A stretch of DNA of 64,000 bases, taken from the NCBI GenBank assembly GCA_016214055.1, contig JACRPE010000025.1, forward strand, positions 1 to 64,000, written 5' to 3'. Each line of letters begins with the position of its first letter. The stretch's first letter is position 1. Position numbers and translations under genes: made by a program. The notes beneath the pieces were generated by a model. That model was not told where the DNA came from. It saw only the letters and a program-made list of their open reading frames with translations, and did no database searches. This DNA comes from Candidatus Roizmanbacteria bacterium. GTDB taxonomy: Bacteria; Patescibacteriota; Microgenomatia; UBA1406; GWC2-37-13. This document shows positions 54,446-62,232 of the stretch, one piece after another.

Positions 54446-55774
54446 ATGGCGCTTAATATAGGAAATATTTCCGTGGTTGGCCTTGGAAAACTCGGCACAC
54501 CTTTTGCCCTTGCCTTTGCCTCGTCAGGCTTTGAGGTCCATTGTTTTGATGTCAACAAGTCAATCATCGAAGATCTCGAGTCGGGCATATGCGCTCTCTA
54601 TGAAAAAGGCGTTAATCAATTATTGAAAAAGTGTAAAAAGCACCTTCATTTTCCAACTTCGTACGAAGATATGATTGCGAAATCTGATCTGACTTTTATC
54701 ATCGTCCCCACCCCCAGTGAGAGAGACGGATCGTTTACCCTTAAATATATTTTTCAAGTACTGAAAGAGTTAGGGCGAGCCGTTGGGAAGAAAAAGAAGA
54801 GACACACGATAGTAATTACGAGTACGGTATCTCCTCAGTCCATGGAGAAAATAGCTTTTGAGTTGGAGAAGATCACAATGAAAAAGACTGGGAAAGAGAT
54901 AGGCCTATGTTATAGTCCTGAATTTATTGCACTTGGCAATGTTGTTCAAAACCTCACCCACCCCGACGTAATTCTGATTGGAGAATCAGATAAAGAGTCG
55001 GGAGATTTGCTTGAAAAAATAAGAATATCAATCTGCAAAAACAAGCCCCGAATTATCAGAAGTAATTGGATCAATGCAGAGATTTCCAAAATAGCTCTTA
55101 ATACGTATGTAACCATGAAGATTAGTTTTGCCAATATGATTGCGCGTGTATGCGAACAGGTACCGGAAGCTGATGCTAAGATCGTGAATGGCGCCGTGGG
55201 ATCTGACAGTCGAGTAGGGATAAAATATCTTAAGGGAGGTCTGGGGTTTGGAGGTCCTTGTTTTCCTCGGGATAATGCGGCGCTCGCAGAATTCATCACT
55301 TCATTATATCTAAGTGCAGAGATTCCAGAATCGGTACAGTCATTTAACCGCAAACAGGTTGATTACATTTTTCGACTTATAAAAAAACACATTTCAAATA
55401 AAAACAAAACAATAGGAATACTTGGGTTAAGCTATAAGCCGGAAACGGATGTGATCGAGGAGTCGCAGGGAGTTCTCTTAGCACAGAAGTTCATTTCAGA
55501 AGGCTACAAAGTTCATATATATGATCCCGCGGCTATGGAAAACGCCAAAAAAGTCATTCCAGATGTGCAATTTACGAAATCAATCGGAGAGTGTATTGGA
55601 AACTCAGATATTATCATTGTTGCAACTCCCTGGGATGAATTTATCCAGTTTGATTGGAAAAATATAAAAAATAAATCTCATAAAATAATCATTGATTGTT
55701 GGGGATGTTTAAATGAGAATGATTTTAAAGCCAATAACACAACGTACCTACGACTTGGGTCATATTTAAAATAA
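54446..55774 (+). CDS. Nucleotide-sugar dehydrogenase (UDP-glucose dehydrogenase family)
   Basis: The 442-residue protein starts with the NAD motif ISVVGLGKLGTPFALAFASSGF, continues with FIIVPTPSERDGSFTLKYI, EIGLCYSPEFIALGNVVQNL, AEISKIALNTYVTMKISFANMIA and the catalytic Cys block GGLGFGGPCFPRDNAALA, ending with the Rossmann C-terminal domain (IGILGLSYKPETDVIEESQG). It oxidises a UDP- or GDP-sugar C6 alcohol to a uronic acid in two steps. This gives an acid group that the AsnB-like protein could amidate. It starts 10 bases after the transglutaminase-like gene. Confidence 0.92.
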   Translation: MALNIGNISVVGLGKLGTPFALAFASSGFEVHCFDVNKSIIEDLESGICALYEKGVNQLLKKCKKHLHFPTSYEDMIAKSDLTFIIVPTPSERDGSFTLKYIFQVLKELGRAVGKKKKRHTIVITSTVSPQSMEKIAFELEKITMKKTGKEIGLCYSPEFIALGNVVQNLTHPDVILIGESDKESGDLLEKIRISICKNKPRIIRSNWINAEISKIALNTYVTMKISFANMIARVCEQVPEADAKIVNGAVGSDSRVGIKYLKGGLGFGGPCFPRDNAALAEFITSLYLSAEIPESVQSFNRKQVDYIFRLIKKHISNKNKTIGILGLSYKPETDVIEESQGVLLAQKFISEGYKVHIYDPAAMENAKKVIPDVQFTKSIGECIGNSDIIIVATPWDEFIQFDWKNIKNKSHKIIIDCWGCLNENDFKANNTTYLRLGSYLK

Positions 55775-55776
55775 AC

Positions 55777-56604
55777 ATGCTTACTTTATTTTTCGTCCCC
55801 AAAGCATTTGAAGGAAATTTCGCAATCATCCAAGAAAACGCCATAAAAAGTTGGACAACCGTAATCGATCCGCGTCCTCAAATTATCCTCTTGGGAAATG
55901 AAAAAAGGGCAAAAGATATTTGTACAAAATATAACTTGGTTCATATTCCCCATATTAAAAAGAATAATTTTAGTACCCCCTTATTGAGTGATATATTTGA
56001 AAAAGCGCAAAATAAAGCCGTAAACAAGATAATGGTTTACATAAATAGTGATATTATTGTCACTAATAATATAGATAGTATTGCATCAAAGTTAGCTCGG
56101 AAACACAAACAATTTCTTGCTTCAGGAAGGAGATATGAAATACAGATAAACAAATTAATACATTTCAAATCAGATTGGAGAAAAGTATTGATAGAAAGAT
56201 GCAATGAAAAAAATCTAAAGAATTCTGCATGGCTTGACTATTTTATTTTTACGAAAGGATTGTTTAGAGATATTCCGCCATTTGCTTTGGGGAGAACATT
56301 TTGGGATAAATGGCTGATCTGGAAAGCAGTTCATGGGCATTATCCTGTTATTGACGTTACAAAGCATGTTTTAGCCATCCATCAGTCGCATGGATATAGA
56401 AGTACTCAATCAGTTTGGGAAGGAAAAGAAGCAATTGAGAATATTCGACTTGCTGGCGGGTGGAGCCATGGATATTCACTTGATGAAGCAATAAACAAAA
56501 AGAAACCTCGTCCAACCTACTTACTTAAAAAAATTATTGACAGATTTCCTGCAACGTGGCCATTGTTTTTGAAAATAAGAAAAATAAGAAATAAAATTAT
56601 ATAG
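55777..56604 (+). CDS. Putative GT-A-type glycosyltransferase, 275 aa
   Basis: The protein begins MLTLFFVPKAFEGNFAIIQENAIKSW and carries MVYINSDIIVTNNIDSIASKLA, a possible metal-binding SDI-type loop as in GT-A enzymes, then WLDYFIFTKGLFRDIPPFALGRTFWDKWLIWKAV, resembling conserved hypothetical glycosyltransferases that act with polysaccharide genes. No membrane helix. The family assignment is tentative. It is separated by 2 bases from the dehydrogenase gene. Confidence 0.6.
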   Translation: MLTLFFVPKAFEGNFAIIQENAIKSWTTVIDPRPQIILLGNEKRAKDICTKYNLVHIPHIKKNNFSTPLLSDIFEKAQNKAVNKIMVYINSDIIVTNNIDSIASKLARKHKQFLASGRRYEIQINKLIHFKSDWRKVLIERCNEKNLKNSAWLDYFIFTKGLFRDIPPFALGRTFWDKWLIWKAVHGHYPVIDVTKHVLAIHQSHGYRSTQSVWEGKEAIENIRLAGGWSHGYSLDEAINKKKPRPTYLLKKIIDRFPATWPLFLKIRKIRNKII

Positions 56605-56633
56605 ATTCCCCCTCCGAATCGGAGGGCGGGAAT
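56605..56633. terminator. Nested hairpin between convergent genes
   Basis: Inner arms CCCTCCGA (56610-56617) and TCGGAGGG (56619-56626); outer arms ATTCCC (56605-56610) and GGGAAT (56628-56633). It resembles the repeat type at 62873-62892 and could terminate transcription from both sides, though it lacks a T tract. Confidence 0.5.
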
Positions 56634-56644
56634 GACATAATCAC

Positions 56645-57652
56645 TTACTCGTGCATGAGGAGTTTATCGAGATTTTGTCTTATCTTTTTCGGGTCCTTAT
56701 TTTGAATATACCAAGCAACTGTTTTTTTCACTCCTTGTTTAAGAGTGTATTTCGGCACCCATCCCAATATTTTTTTTGCCAAAGAGATATTTGCTACTCT
56801 ATTTTTCGGCCCTGAGGGCATAGCGGTAAATACTATTTTTTTTGGTTTATAACCCATAGATTTATTAATCAAATTAACCATATCTATGACTTTCGTCCTT
56901 TCTTGAGTTCCCAGGTTGACAGGAGTCGCATCATCGATCTTTTCAACTGCGAGAAGTATTCCTTTCACAATATCTTCCACATAGGTCCAATTGCGGATTT
57001 GTTTGCCGTTTCCCCATATCTTATAAGGATCTTGTTTAACATACGCTTTGGCTATAGAGGCCATAACTGCGTGACTTTCCGAGGCATAAGGCCCGTAGAC
57101 GGTAAAAAATCTCGCTACTGCCGATTTAAGACCAAAATCTTTGTAGTATTGCCTAAGAGTCAATTCCCCCATAAGTTTCGCCCATCCGTAAAGATTGTCC
57201 GCGTCATAAGGAGGTTTGACCTCAGTTTCTTTTAGGAATAACTTTGTTGTTGGATTATTTTGAAGAAAGTTTGGGTATACACAGCCGGATGAAGCAAAAA
57301 ATATCTTTTCGACTTTATTTATAAGACATGCTTTAAAAACAGATCCGTCAAGTAAAAAGTTAGAAGCGGTGTTGCCTTGTTTGAGAGCAACATATCCACG
57401 CCCTCCATGATCGGCGGCCAGATGAAAAACTATGTCAATATTTTTTAAACTTTGGGTTGCATGATCAATATTTCTCAAATCTTTTGCAAGGAACTCAATA
57501 TCTTGAGAAAGAGAAAGAATTTTTTCCTTATGTTTATTTGATAGATTAACTACACGAATACTTCTAACACTCTTTTTGATAAGTGACTCAATAAGATGAT
57601 GTCCGATGAATGAAGCGCCGGTTATGAGGATTCTTTTATTTCTAAGATTCAT
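56645..57652 (-). CDS. Extended SDR nucleotide-sugar epimerase/dehydratase
   Basis: The 335-residue protein starts RILITGASFIGHHLIESL, a Rossmann GxxFIG motif, with VFHLAADHGGRGYVA, FFASSGCVYPN and the catalytic YGWAKLMGEL (YxxxK). The later block RFFTVYGPYASESHAVMASIAKAYVKQDPYKIWGNGKQIRNWTYVEDIV is typical of UDP/GDP-sugar epimerases and reductases. The exact reaction is not determinable; GDP-fucose-type and UDP-glucose epimerase-type are both possible. It lies 2 bases downstream of the GT4 gene. Confidence 0.88.
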   Translation of the reverse strand: MNLRNKRILITGASFIGHHLIESLIKKSVRSIRVVNLSNKHKEKILSLSQDIEFLAKDLRNIDHATQSLKNIDIVFHLAADHGGRGYVALKQGNTASNFLLDGSVFKACLINKVEKIFFASSGCVYPNFLQNNPTTKLFLKETEVKPPYDADNLYGWAKLMGELTLRQYYKDFGLKSAVARFFTVYGPYASESHAVMASIAKAYVKQDPYKIWGNGKQIRNWTYVEDIVKGILLAVEKIDDATPVNLGTQERTKVIDMVNLINKSMGYKPKKIVFTAMPSGPKNRVANISLAKKILGWVPKYTLKQGVKKTVAWYIQNKDPKKIRQNLDKLLMHE

Positions 57653-57654
57653 AA

Positions 57655-58824
57655 TTATTTAATCATTGAGCGTATTACTTGGAGATAATTTCTTCCCATT
57701 ATATCAAGGGTAAAAGTCTTGACTCGGCGAAGACTAAGCTCACCATACTTTTTCAGCAATGGTTTATTTTCCAATAAACGTATCATTCCATCAGCTAGAA
57801 GTTCCTTCCTCGTATTTGCTTGAGGTACAAGAATACCCCATTTACCGCCTTCCAATATCTCACTTGGTCCGTAAGGACAATCTACACTTATAATTGGAAC
57901 CCCACAGCGCATGGCCTCAATCAAGACATTTCCGAAGCCCTCATAAAGTGAAGAAAGCACGAATATATCCGCCTCTTTTAACAAGCAGTATGGCCTGATA
58001 AATCCTGGAAAAATAATACTCCTGCTCAATTTTAATTTGGCGACCAGGGCTTTAAGCTCTTCCTTTTGAGGTCCTTGCCCGATAATGACAAGCTTTACAT
58101 TGGGAAATATTTTGATTACAGATGAGAAGGCGCATATAAGATAATCAAAACCTTTTTGAGGAACCAGTCTTCCCGCGGAGGCGATTACTGGCCTTCCACC
58201 TAATAAACGACTATATTTTGGAGGGCATTTTTTCAGCATTTTCTTTATAAGAGAATTATCTATTCCCGTGTGAATGACAGATACTTTATTTGGATCGATA
58301 CTAAAGACACGGACCAAACTTTTTTTAAGACCATGAGAAATGCAGACGATCTTATTAGATAAAATAAAAGAGAGCCAAAAGAGAGCAGTGTGAACTAACC
58401 GGGGAAATACTTTTTTTGAAAGGAGTATTTCTTCAATATTATTTGAAACAATGAGGAGATTTTTTATTCGAAACAATTTTGACAGGATAATAACAACATA
58501 ATAGGGGACATATTCTTGGGGGGCAATCAGAAGACGGTATTTCTTTTTTCGAATTATGGTTGATAAGTCAAGCAAAAGTTTGCATAAAAAGAATGGCAAA
58601 AGAAGTGTGGGAATCTTCTCTTTTGATTTGAAAATGGGAATAATATGTTTTCCGACTGGGCTATTCCGATACTCTCTTTCATAATCGTTTATTGGCTTAA
58701 ATAAAAGAATATCAATGGGTTGCTGATGTGTAATCAAATAATTTGAGATATTAATTACGTTTCGTTCAGCGCCTCCACCGGATAAAGAATAGTTAACAAA
58801 CGCAACAGGATTATTAATTTTCAT
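57655..58824 (-). CDS. GT4 glycosyltransferase 1
   Basis: The ATG at 58824 (MKINNPVAFVNYSLSGGGAERNVINIS) begins with the GGGAERN donor-fold start typical of GT4 enzymes. The C-terminal domain has VIASAGRLVPQKGFDYLICAFS, VIIGQGPQKEELKALVAKLKL and the EX7E-type LSSLYEGFGNVLIEAMRCGVPIISVD. Retaining GT-B transfer from a nucleotide sugar to a lipid-linked acceptor. A TTG at 58833 would extend it by three residues. The start overlaps the stop end of the polymerase-like gene by 11 bases. Confidence 0.92.
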   Translation of the reverse strand: MKINNPVAFVNYSLSGGGAERNVINISNYLITHQQPIDILLFKPINDYEREYRNSPVGKHIIPIFKSKEKIPTLLLPFFLCKLLLDLSTIIRKKKYRLLIAPQEYVPYYVVIILSKLFRIKNLLIVSNNIEEILLSKKVFPRLVHTALFWLSFILSNKIVCISHGLKKSLVRVFSIDPNKVSVIHTGIDNSLIKKMLKKCPPKYSRLLGGRPVIASAGRLVPQKGFDYLICAFSSVIKIFPNVKLVIIGQGPQKEELKALVAKLKLSRSIIFPGFIRPYCLLKEADIFVLSSLYEGFGNVLIEAMRCGVPIISVDCPYGPSEILEGGKWGILVPQANTRKELLADGMIRLLENKPLLKKYGELSLRRVKTFTLDIMGRNYLQVIRSMIK

Positions 58825-60085
58825 GGGTATCAAGGACCTTAATTTTTTCGATTACCCCCCTCATAAACCAGAAAAGGGCAAGATATGAAAAGTACATCCA
58901 CGGGTTAAAAAAAGCAAAAATAAACAGTGACCAAAATGTCAAAATAAACCCTTGCGCGAGTTTATTGTTATAAAACATAAATTTTAAATCGGTAAAGAAA
59001 AAATAAGAGATAAGCAAGAGAAGCGAAGATAGCCCGATCAACCCCGTATTTGCAAATGCACTGAAAAAAAGATTGTGGGGATCATCAATGAGAATGAATC
59101 GCTGGTTTTGATAATAGGCATTGTTCATATTTTGAAGCTTCGAATTTTGGCTGAGATTGTCAAAATAGTTTCCTAAACCAACCCCAAACAATGGCGCTGA
59201 TAACCCCATATCAAACGCCTCATTCCAATAACGAAAGCGACTTGTGTTATGCTTTGCTTCGATTGCGTCAATATCTACAAAACGATCGACCACCGATGGT
59301 AGGCCGACCGTTACCAAGGCGTTATTAAGCAAAATGAAAGCCAAACCAAGCAAGACAACTCCTCCGATGATAATGTAGATATATTTTCTCCCAACCACCA
59401 TAAGACTTGTTATAAATCCAAACAAAAAGATCATAGCTTTTGTTCTCCATCCAGACACCATGGTAGAAAAGAAGTTCAAAATAATCCCAAACACTGAAGT
59501 TGCCCTTCTTAAAAATGATCCACTATTTATATAGAAAAAAAATATAGGCAGGAAAGCTTCATTTAAGGTATCACCGAATATCCGTCCACGTCCATATTGA
59601 TATTCAAAAAATAACAAATACTGTTCATTAAAAACATATTTTGATAAGTCAAGAAAGAAATAAGGGAATAGGTAAGTAAAGAATTCTATAATGAGGCTCA
59701 AAAGAGTAATTCCGACTATAATACGCAATAGGCTGTGGGCGTTCTTCCTTTCAATACCTATAAATACCGAATATCCAAATATAACCGCCAGTACAAAGTC
59801 CTTATATACAGATAAGAAGCTGGTCATATTTTGAGCGAATACGATCGACAAACTAGTTGCAACAAAATAAATAAAAACAATTATGAATAATCTTTTTTTC
59901 ACCTTAATATAAAATCCTCGCTTCCAGATTAAAATAAAACAAAATAGAAGAATAATGAGGGCCCTCGCGATGTTATGGGAAAGAACTATGGGTGATCTAA
60001 TAAACGGGATAAGATAAAAAGAAGGAAAGCGTATAAGACAAAATATCGTCGCGATAAGAATGAAAGGAATAAGTCTAATTTTCAT
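58814..60085 (-). CDS. O-antigen polymerase/ligase-like membrane protein
   Basis: The 423-residue protein has about 10-12 membrane helices, including IVFIYFVATSLSIVFAQNMTSFLSVYKDFVLAVIFGYSVFIGI. The large loop contains SRFRYWNEAFDMGLSAPLFGVGLGNYFDNLS, followed by IDDPHNLFFSAFANTGLIGLSSLLLLISYFF; the WxxA...GxGxGNY and DPHNLxL motifs are typical of Wzy_C/O-antigen ligase proteins. It would polymerise or transfer lipid-linked glycan on the outer face. Its start overlaps the stop of the upstream GT4 gene, so 57655-61226 is one operon. Confidence 0.88.
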   Translation of the reverse strand: MKIRLIPFILIATIFCLIRFPSFYLIPFIRSPIVLSHNIARALIILLFCFILIWKRGFYIKVKKRLFIIVFIYFVATSLSIVFAQNMTSFLSVYKDFVLAVIFGYSVFIGIERKNAHSLLRIIVGITLLSLIIEFFTYLFPYFFLDLSKYVFNEQYLLFFEYQYGRGRIFGDTLNEAFLPIFFFYINSGSFLRRATSVFGIILNFFSTMVSGWRTKAMIFLFGFITSLMVVGRKYIYIIIGGVVLLGLAFILLNNALVTVGLPSVVDRFVDIDAIEAKHNTSRFRYWNEAFDMGLSAPLFGVGLGNYFDNLSQNSKLQNMNNAYYQNQRFILIDDPHNLFFSAFANTGLIGLSSLLLLISYFFFTDLKFMFYNNKLAQGFILTFWSLFIFAFFNPWMYFSYLALFWFMRGVIEKIKVLDTHEN

Positions 60086-61226
60086 AAATTTTCATAAGAT
60101 TTTTATAGTGAAAAAGGGGCGAAAATTGAGCCATTGTTTTAGAGAGAGAACTTTTTTGTAATTGCGGTATTTTTTTTGAATTTGAAGCCAAAATTGCCCT
60201 TTTAAGGCTATTTAGGTCGTTCATTTGGTAAGTAAATACTTGGGTCTTCTTAGGTACCCATGAGGAATAATTTTTGGTTTTAGGAATAATAATGGGACAG
60301 TGTGTAGCAATTGCTTCCAAAATGACATTGGGTTGCACCTCGTACCAAAGAGAGGGTACGATGACGGCCCGTGCCTGTCTCATCTGAATGAATACTTCAG
60401 ATTGTTTGATAAGGGGAATAAAGATAATGTTTTTAAACTTTGCATATTTTTTTACCAGACCATCTTTTAAAGGTCCATCACCGACAACCCTTAGTTTATG
60501 TTTCGGTAAACTTTTAAATGCTTTGAGTAATCTACTAATTCCTTTTTCCTCAGATAATCTTCCTACATATAAGAAAAAATCCTGCCGAGGAACAATTTGA
60601 GGTGTTTTTTGCGAAGGTGAAACAAAGTAGGGAAGTACTATAGTTTTTTTCTTTGGAATTCCCACATATTTTAGATAATACTCCTGAGTGAATGGAGAGG
60701 GGAAAATATACGTATCAATCAAGTTAAACGACCCTATTTTTTTGTGAATAAAAAAAGCCAAGCTGTAGATAAGCGATGCCAGCTTTGAGTTGTGGTAGCA
60801 CCCATATATTATTGAGGGGTAAGCGAAAGATTTAGTGACGCAAAGCTCACATATTTTCCCCTCACGAAAGAGTGAATTTTTTGGACAGACAAATTTATAG
60901 TTATGAATCGTCTGGATTATTTTTACCCCATTTTTTTTACAAATATAATATGCAGTAGGGGAGATAAGCGGATAGATGTTGTGAAAATGAGCTATGTCCG
61001 GCTTGAATTCTACTATAATTTTATCCAGCTCTCGTGCGGTTTGAAAATTCCAAAATAACCCAATACCCGCTTTTATTTTATCCGACAGCATCTTGATACT
61101 CCGACTATCTTTTATATACAGCCTTGCCCGGTGCCCATTCTTCTTAAGAAGTTCAACGAGATTATCTACATACGTATCTTCCCCCCCGCGGTATGCATAT
61201 CTATTAAATAAAATAAGTATTTTCAT
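60075..61226 (-). CDS. GT4 glycosyltransferase 2
   Basis: A 383-residue GT-B enzyme: KILILFNRYAYRGGEDTYVDNLVELLKKNGH at the start, AHFHNIYPLISPTAYYICKKNGVKIIQTIHNYKFVCPKNSLFREGKICELC in the acceptor half with a Cys-containing insertion, and DFFLYVGRLSEEKGISRLLKAF, LRVVGDGPLKDGL, AVIVPSLWYEVQPNVILEAIATHCPIIIP in the donor half. The GT4 family is clear; the sugar is not. First gene of the minus-strand operon. Confidence 0.92.
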   Translation of the reverse strand: MKILILFNRYAYRGGEDTYVDNLVELLKKNGHRARLYIKDSRSIKMLSDKIKAGIGLFWNFQTARELDKIIVEFKPDIAHFHNIYPLISPTAYYICKKNGVKIIQTIHNYKFVCPKNSLFREGKICELCVTKSFAYPSIIYGCYHNSKLASLIYSLAFFIHKKIGSFNLIDTYIFPSPFTQEYYLKYVGIPKKKTIVLPYFVSPSQKTPQIVPRQDFFLYVGRLSEEKGISRLLKAFKSLPKHKLRVVGDGPLKDGLVKKYAKFKNIIFIPLIKQSEVFIQMRQARAVIVPSLWYEVQPNVILEAIATHCPIIIPKTKNYSSWVPKKTQVFTYQMNDLNSLKRAILASNSKKIPQLQKSSLSKTMAQFSPLFHYKNLMKIYEN

Positions 61227-61274
61227 GCTTGATATTGCCTATTTTAGCACGAGAAATTGTTATATCATAGTTAC

Positions 61275-62222
61275 ATGAAGAGGTGGCTTTTTATAATATG
61301 TGTCTTACTCCAACTGTTAACAATAGGATATATTTTATATCGATTCAAGAAAAAAACACAAAACACCCTGGGAACCTCCATCAAAGTGATAGATTCAAAA
61401 TCAATAAAAAGAACACCTCACGGCGACCTGAAGTATTATTATGAGCCGATTGCAGACACTATTTCTCACGAATCAGACAACATACTTCCCGGTAAGTATA
61501 CGATCAATAAAGACACATTTAATGAGCGTTTTAACTATACTCCTCAAAAACCTGATAAAGTATACCGTGTAATGTCAATCGGGGATTCATATACTTTTGG
61601 TATGTTTGTTGATACCGACCGCAATTGGTCAGAGCAATTAGAAGACAAGCTTCGTACTTCATGTATTAAATATGGGTCATATGACGTTATAAACCTCGGG
61701 GTGTACGCATATGATTTTGCATATGAGGTTGAACGATTTATCAATAGAGGAAATAAGTATTCCCCAGACCATATTGTCTGGCTTGTAGTGCACTTTGAAC
61801 GAATGACAGACGCGATAGAAGGAGAAATGAGGTCGATAAAAGAAAACTTAAAACGTACAAAAACAGAAGCAGAAATAACTAAAATTACCAACAAACCATA
61901 CAATATTTGGCTTCAGGCATCAGAACAATTGAAGAAAAAAATATCACACGAAGAAAACATAAATTATCAAAATAAACAATTAAAGCGCTTTTTCTCTGAA
62001 TACAGGGGAAAAGTTTTATTTGTATTGACGCCTTGGATATCTGAAGAAGGAGAGCAAATGCTGAAATCTTACAATACTCATGATAACGTGAATATCATCA
62101 GACTGTCGAATAATATAATGAATTTACACTTTCCCACAGACACACATCCAAATGTAGAGGGCCACAAATTTATTGCCAACGAGGTTTTTGATTATCTTGA
62201 CAAAGAAAATCTCTGTAGATAA
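61275..62222 (+). CDS. SGNH/GDSL-family hydrolase, copy 3
   Basis: The ATG at 61275 (MKRWLFIICVLLQLLTIGYILYRF) opens with a membrane helix. Block I is YRVMSIGDSYTFGMFVDTDRNWSEQLEDKL (catalytic Ser), then YDVINLGVYAYDFAYEVERFI, and block V is LHFPTDTHPNVEGHKFIANEVFD (DxHxN with catalytic His). The text LKYYYEPIADT before it parallels LKYFYEPKPNI in copy 2. A TTG start at 61257 would add six residues. It is divergent from the GT4 gene at 60075-61226. Confidence 0.85.
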   Translation: MKRWLFIICVLLQLLTIGYILYRFKKKTQNTLGTSIKVIDSKSIKRTPHGDLKYYYEPIADTISHESDNILPGKYTINKDTFNERFNYTPQKPDKVYRVMSIGDSYTFGMFVDTDRNWSEQLEDKLRTSCIKYGSYDVINLGVYAYDFAYEVERFINRGNKYSPDHIVWLVVHFERMTDAIEGEMRSIKENLKRTKTEAEITKITNKPYNIWLQASEQLKKKISHEENINYQNKQLKRFFSEYRGKVLFVLTPWISEEGEQMLKSYNTHDNVNIIRLSNNIMNLHFPTDTHPNVEGHKFIANEVFDYLDKENLCR

Positions 62223-62232
62223 TTAAATATTA

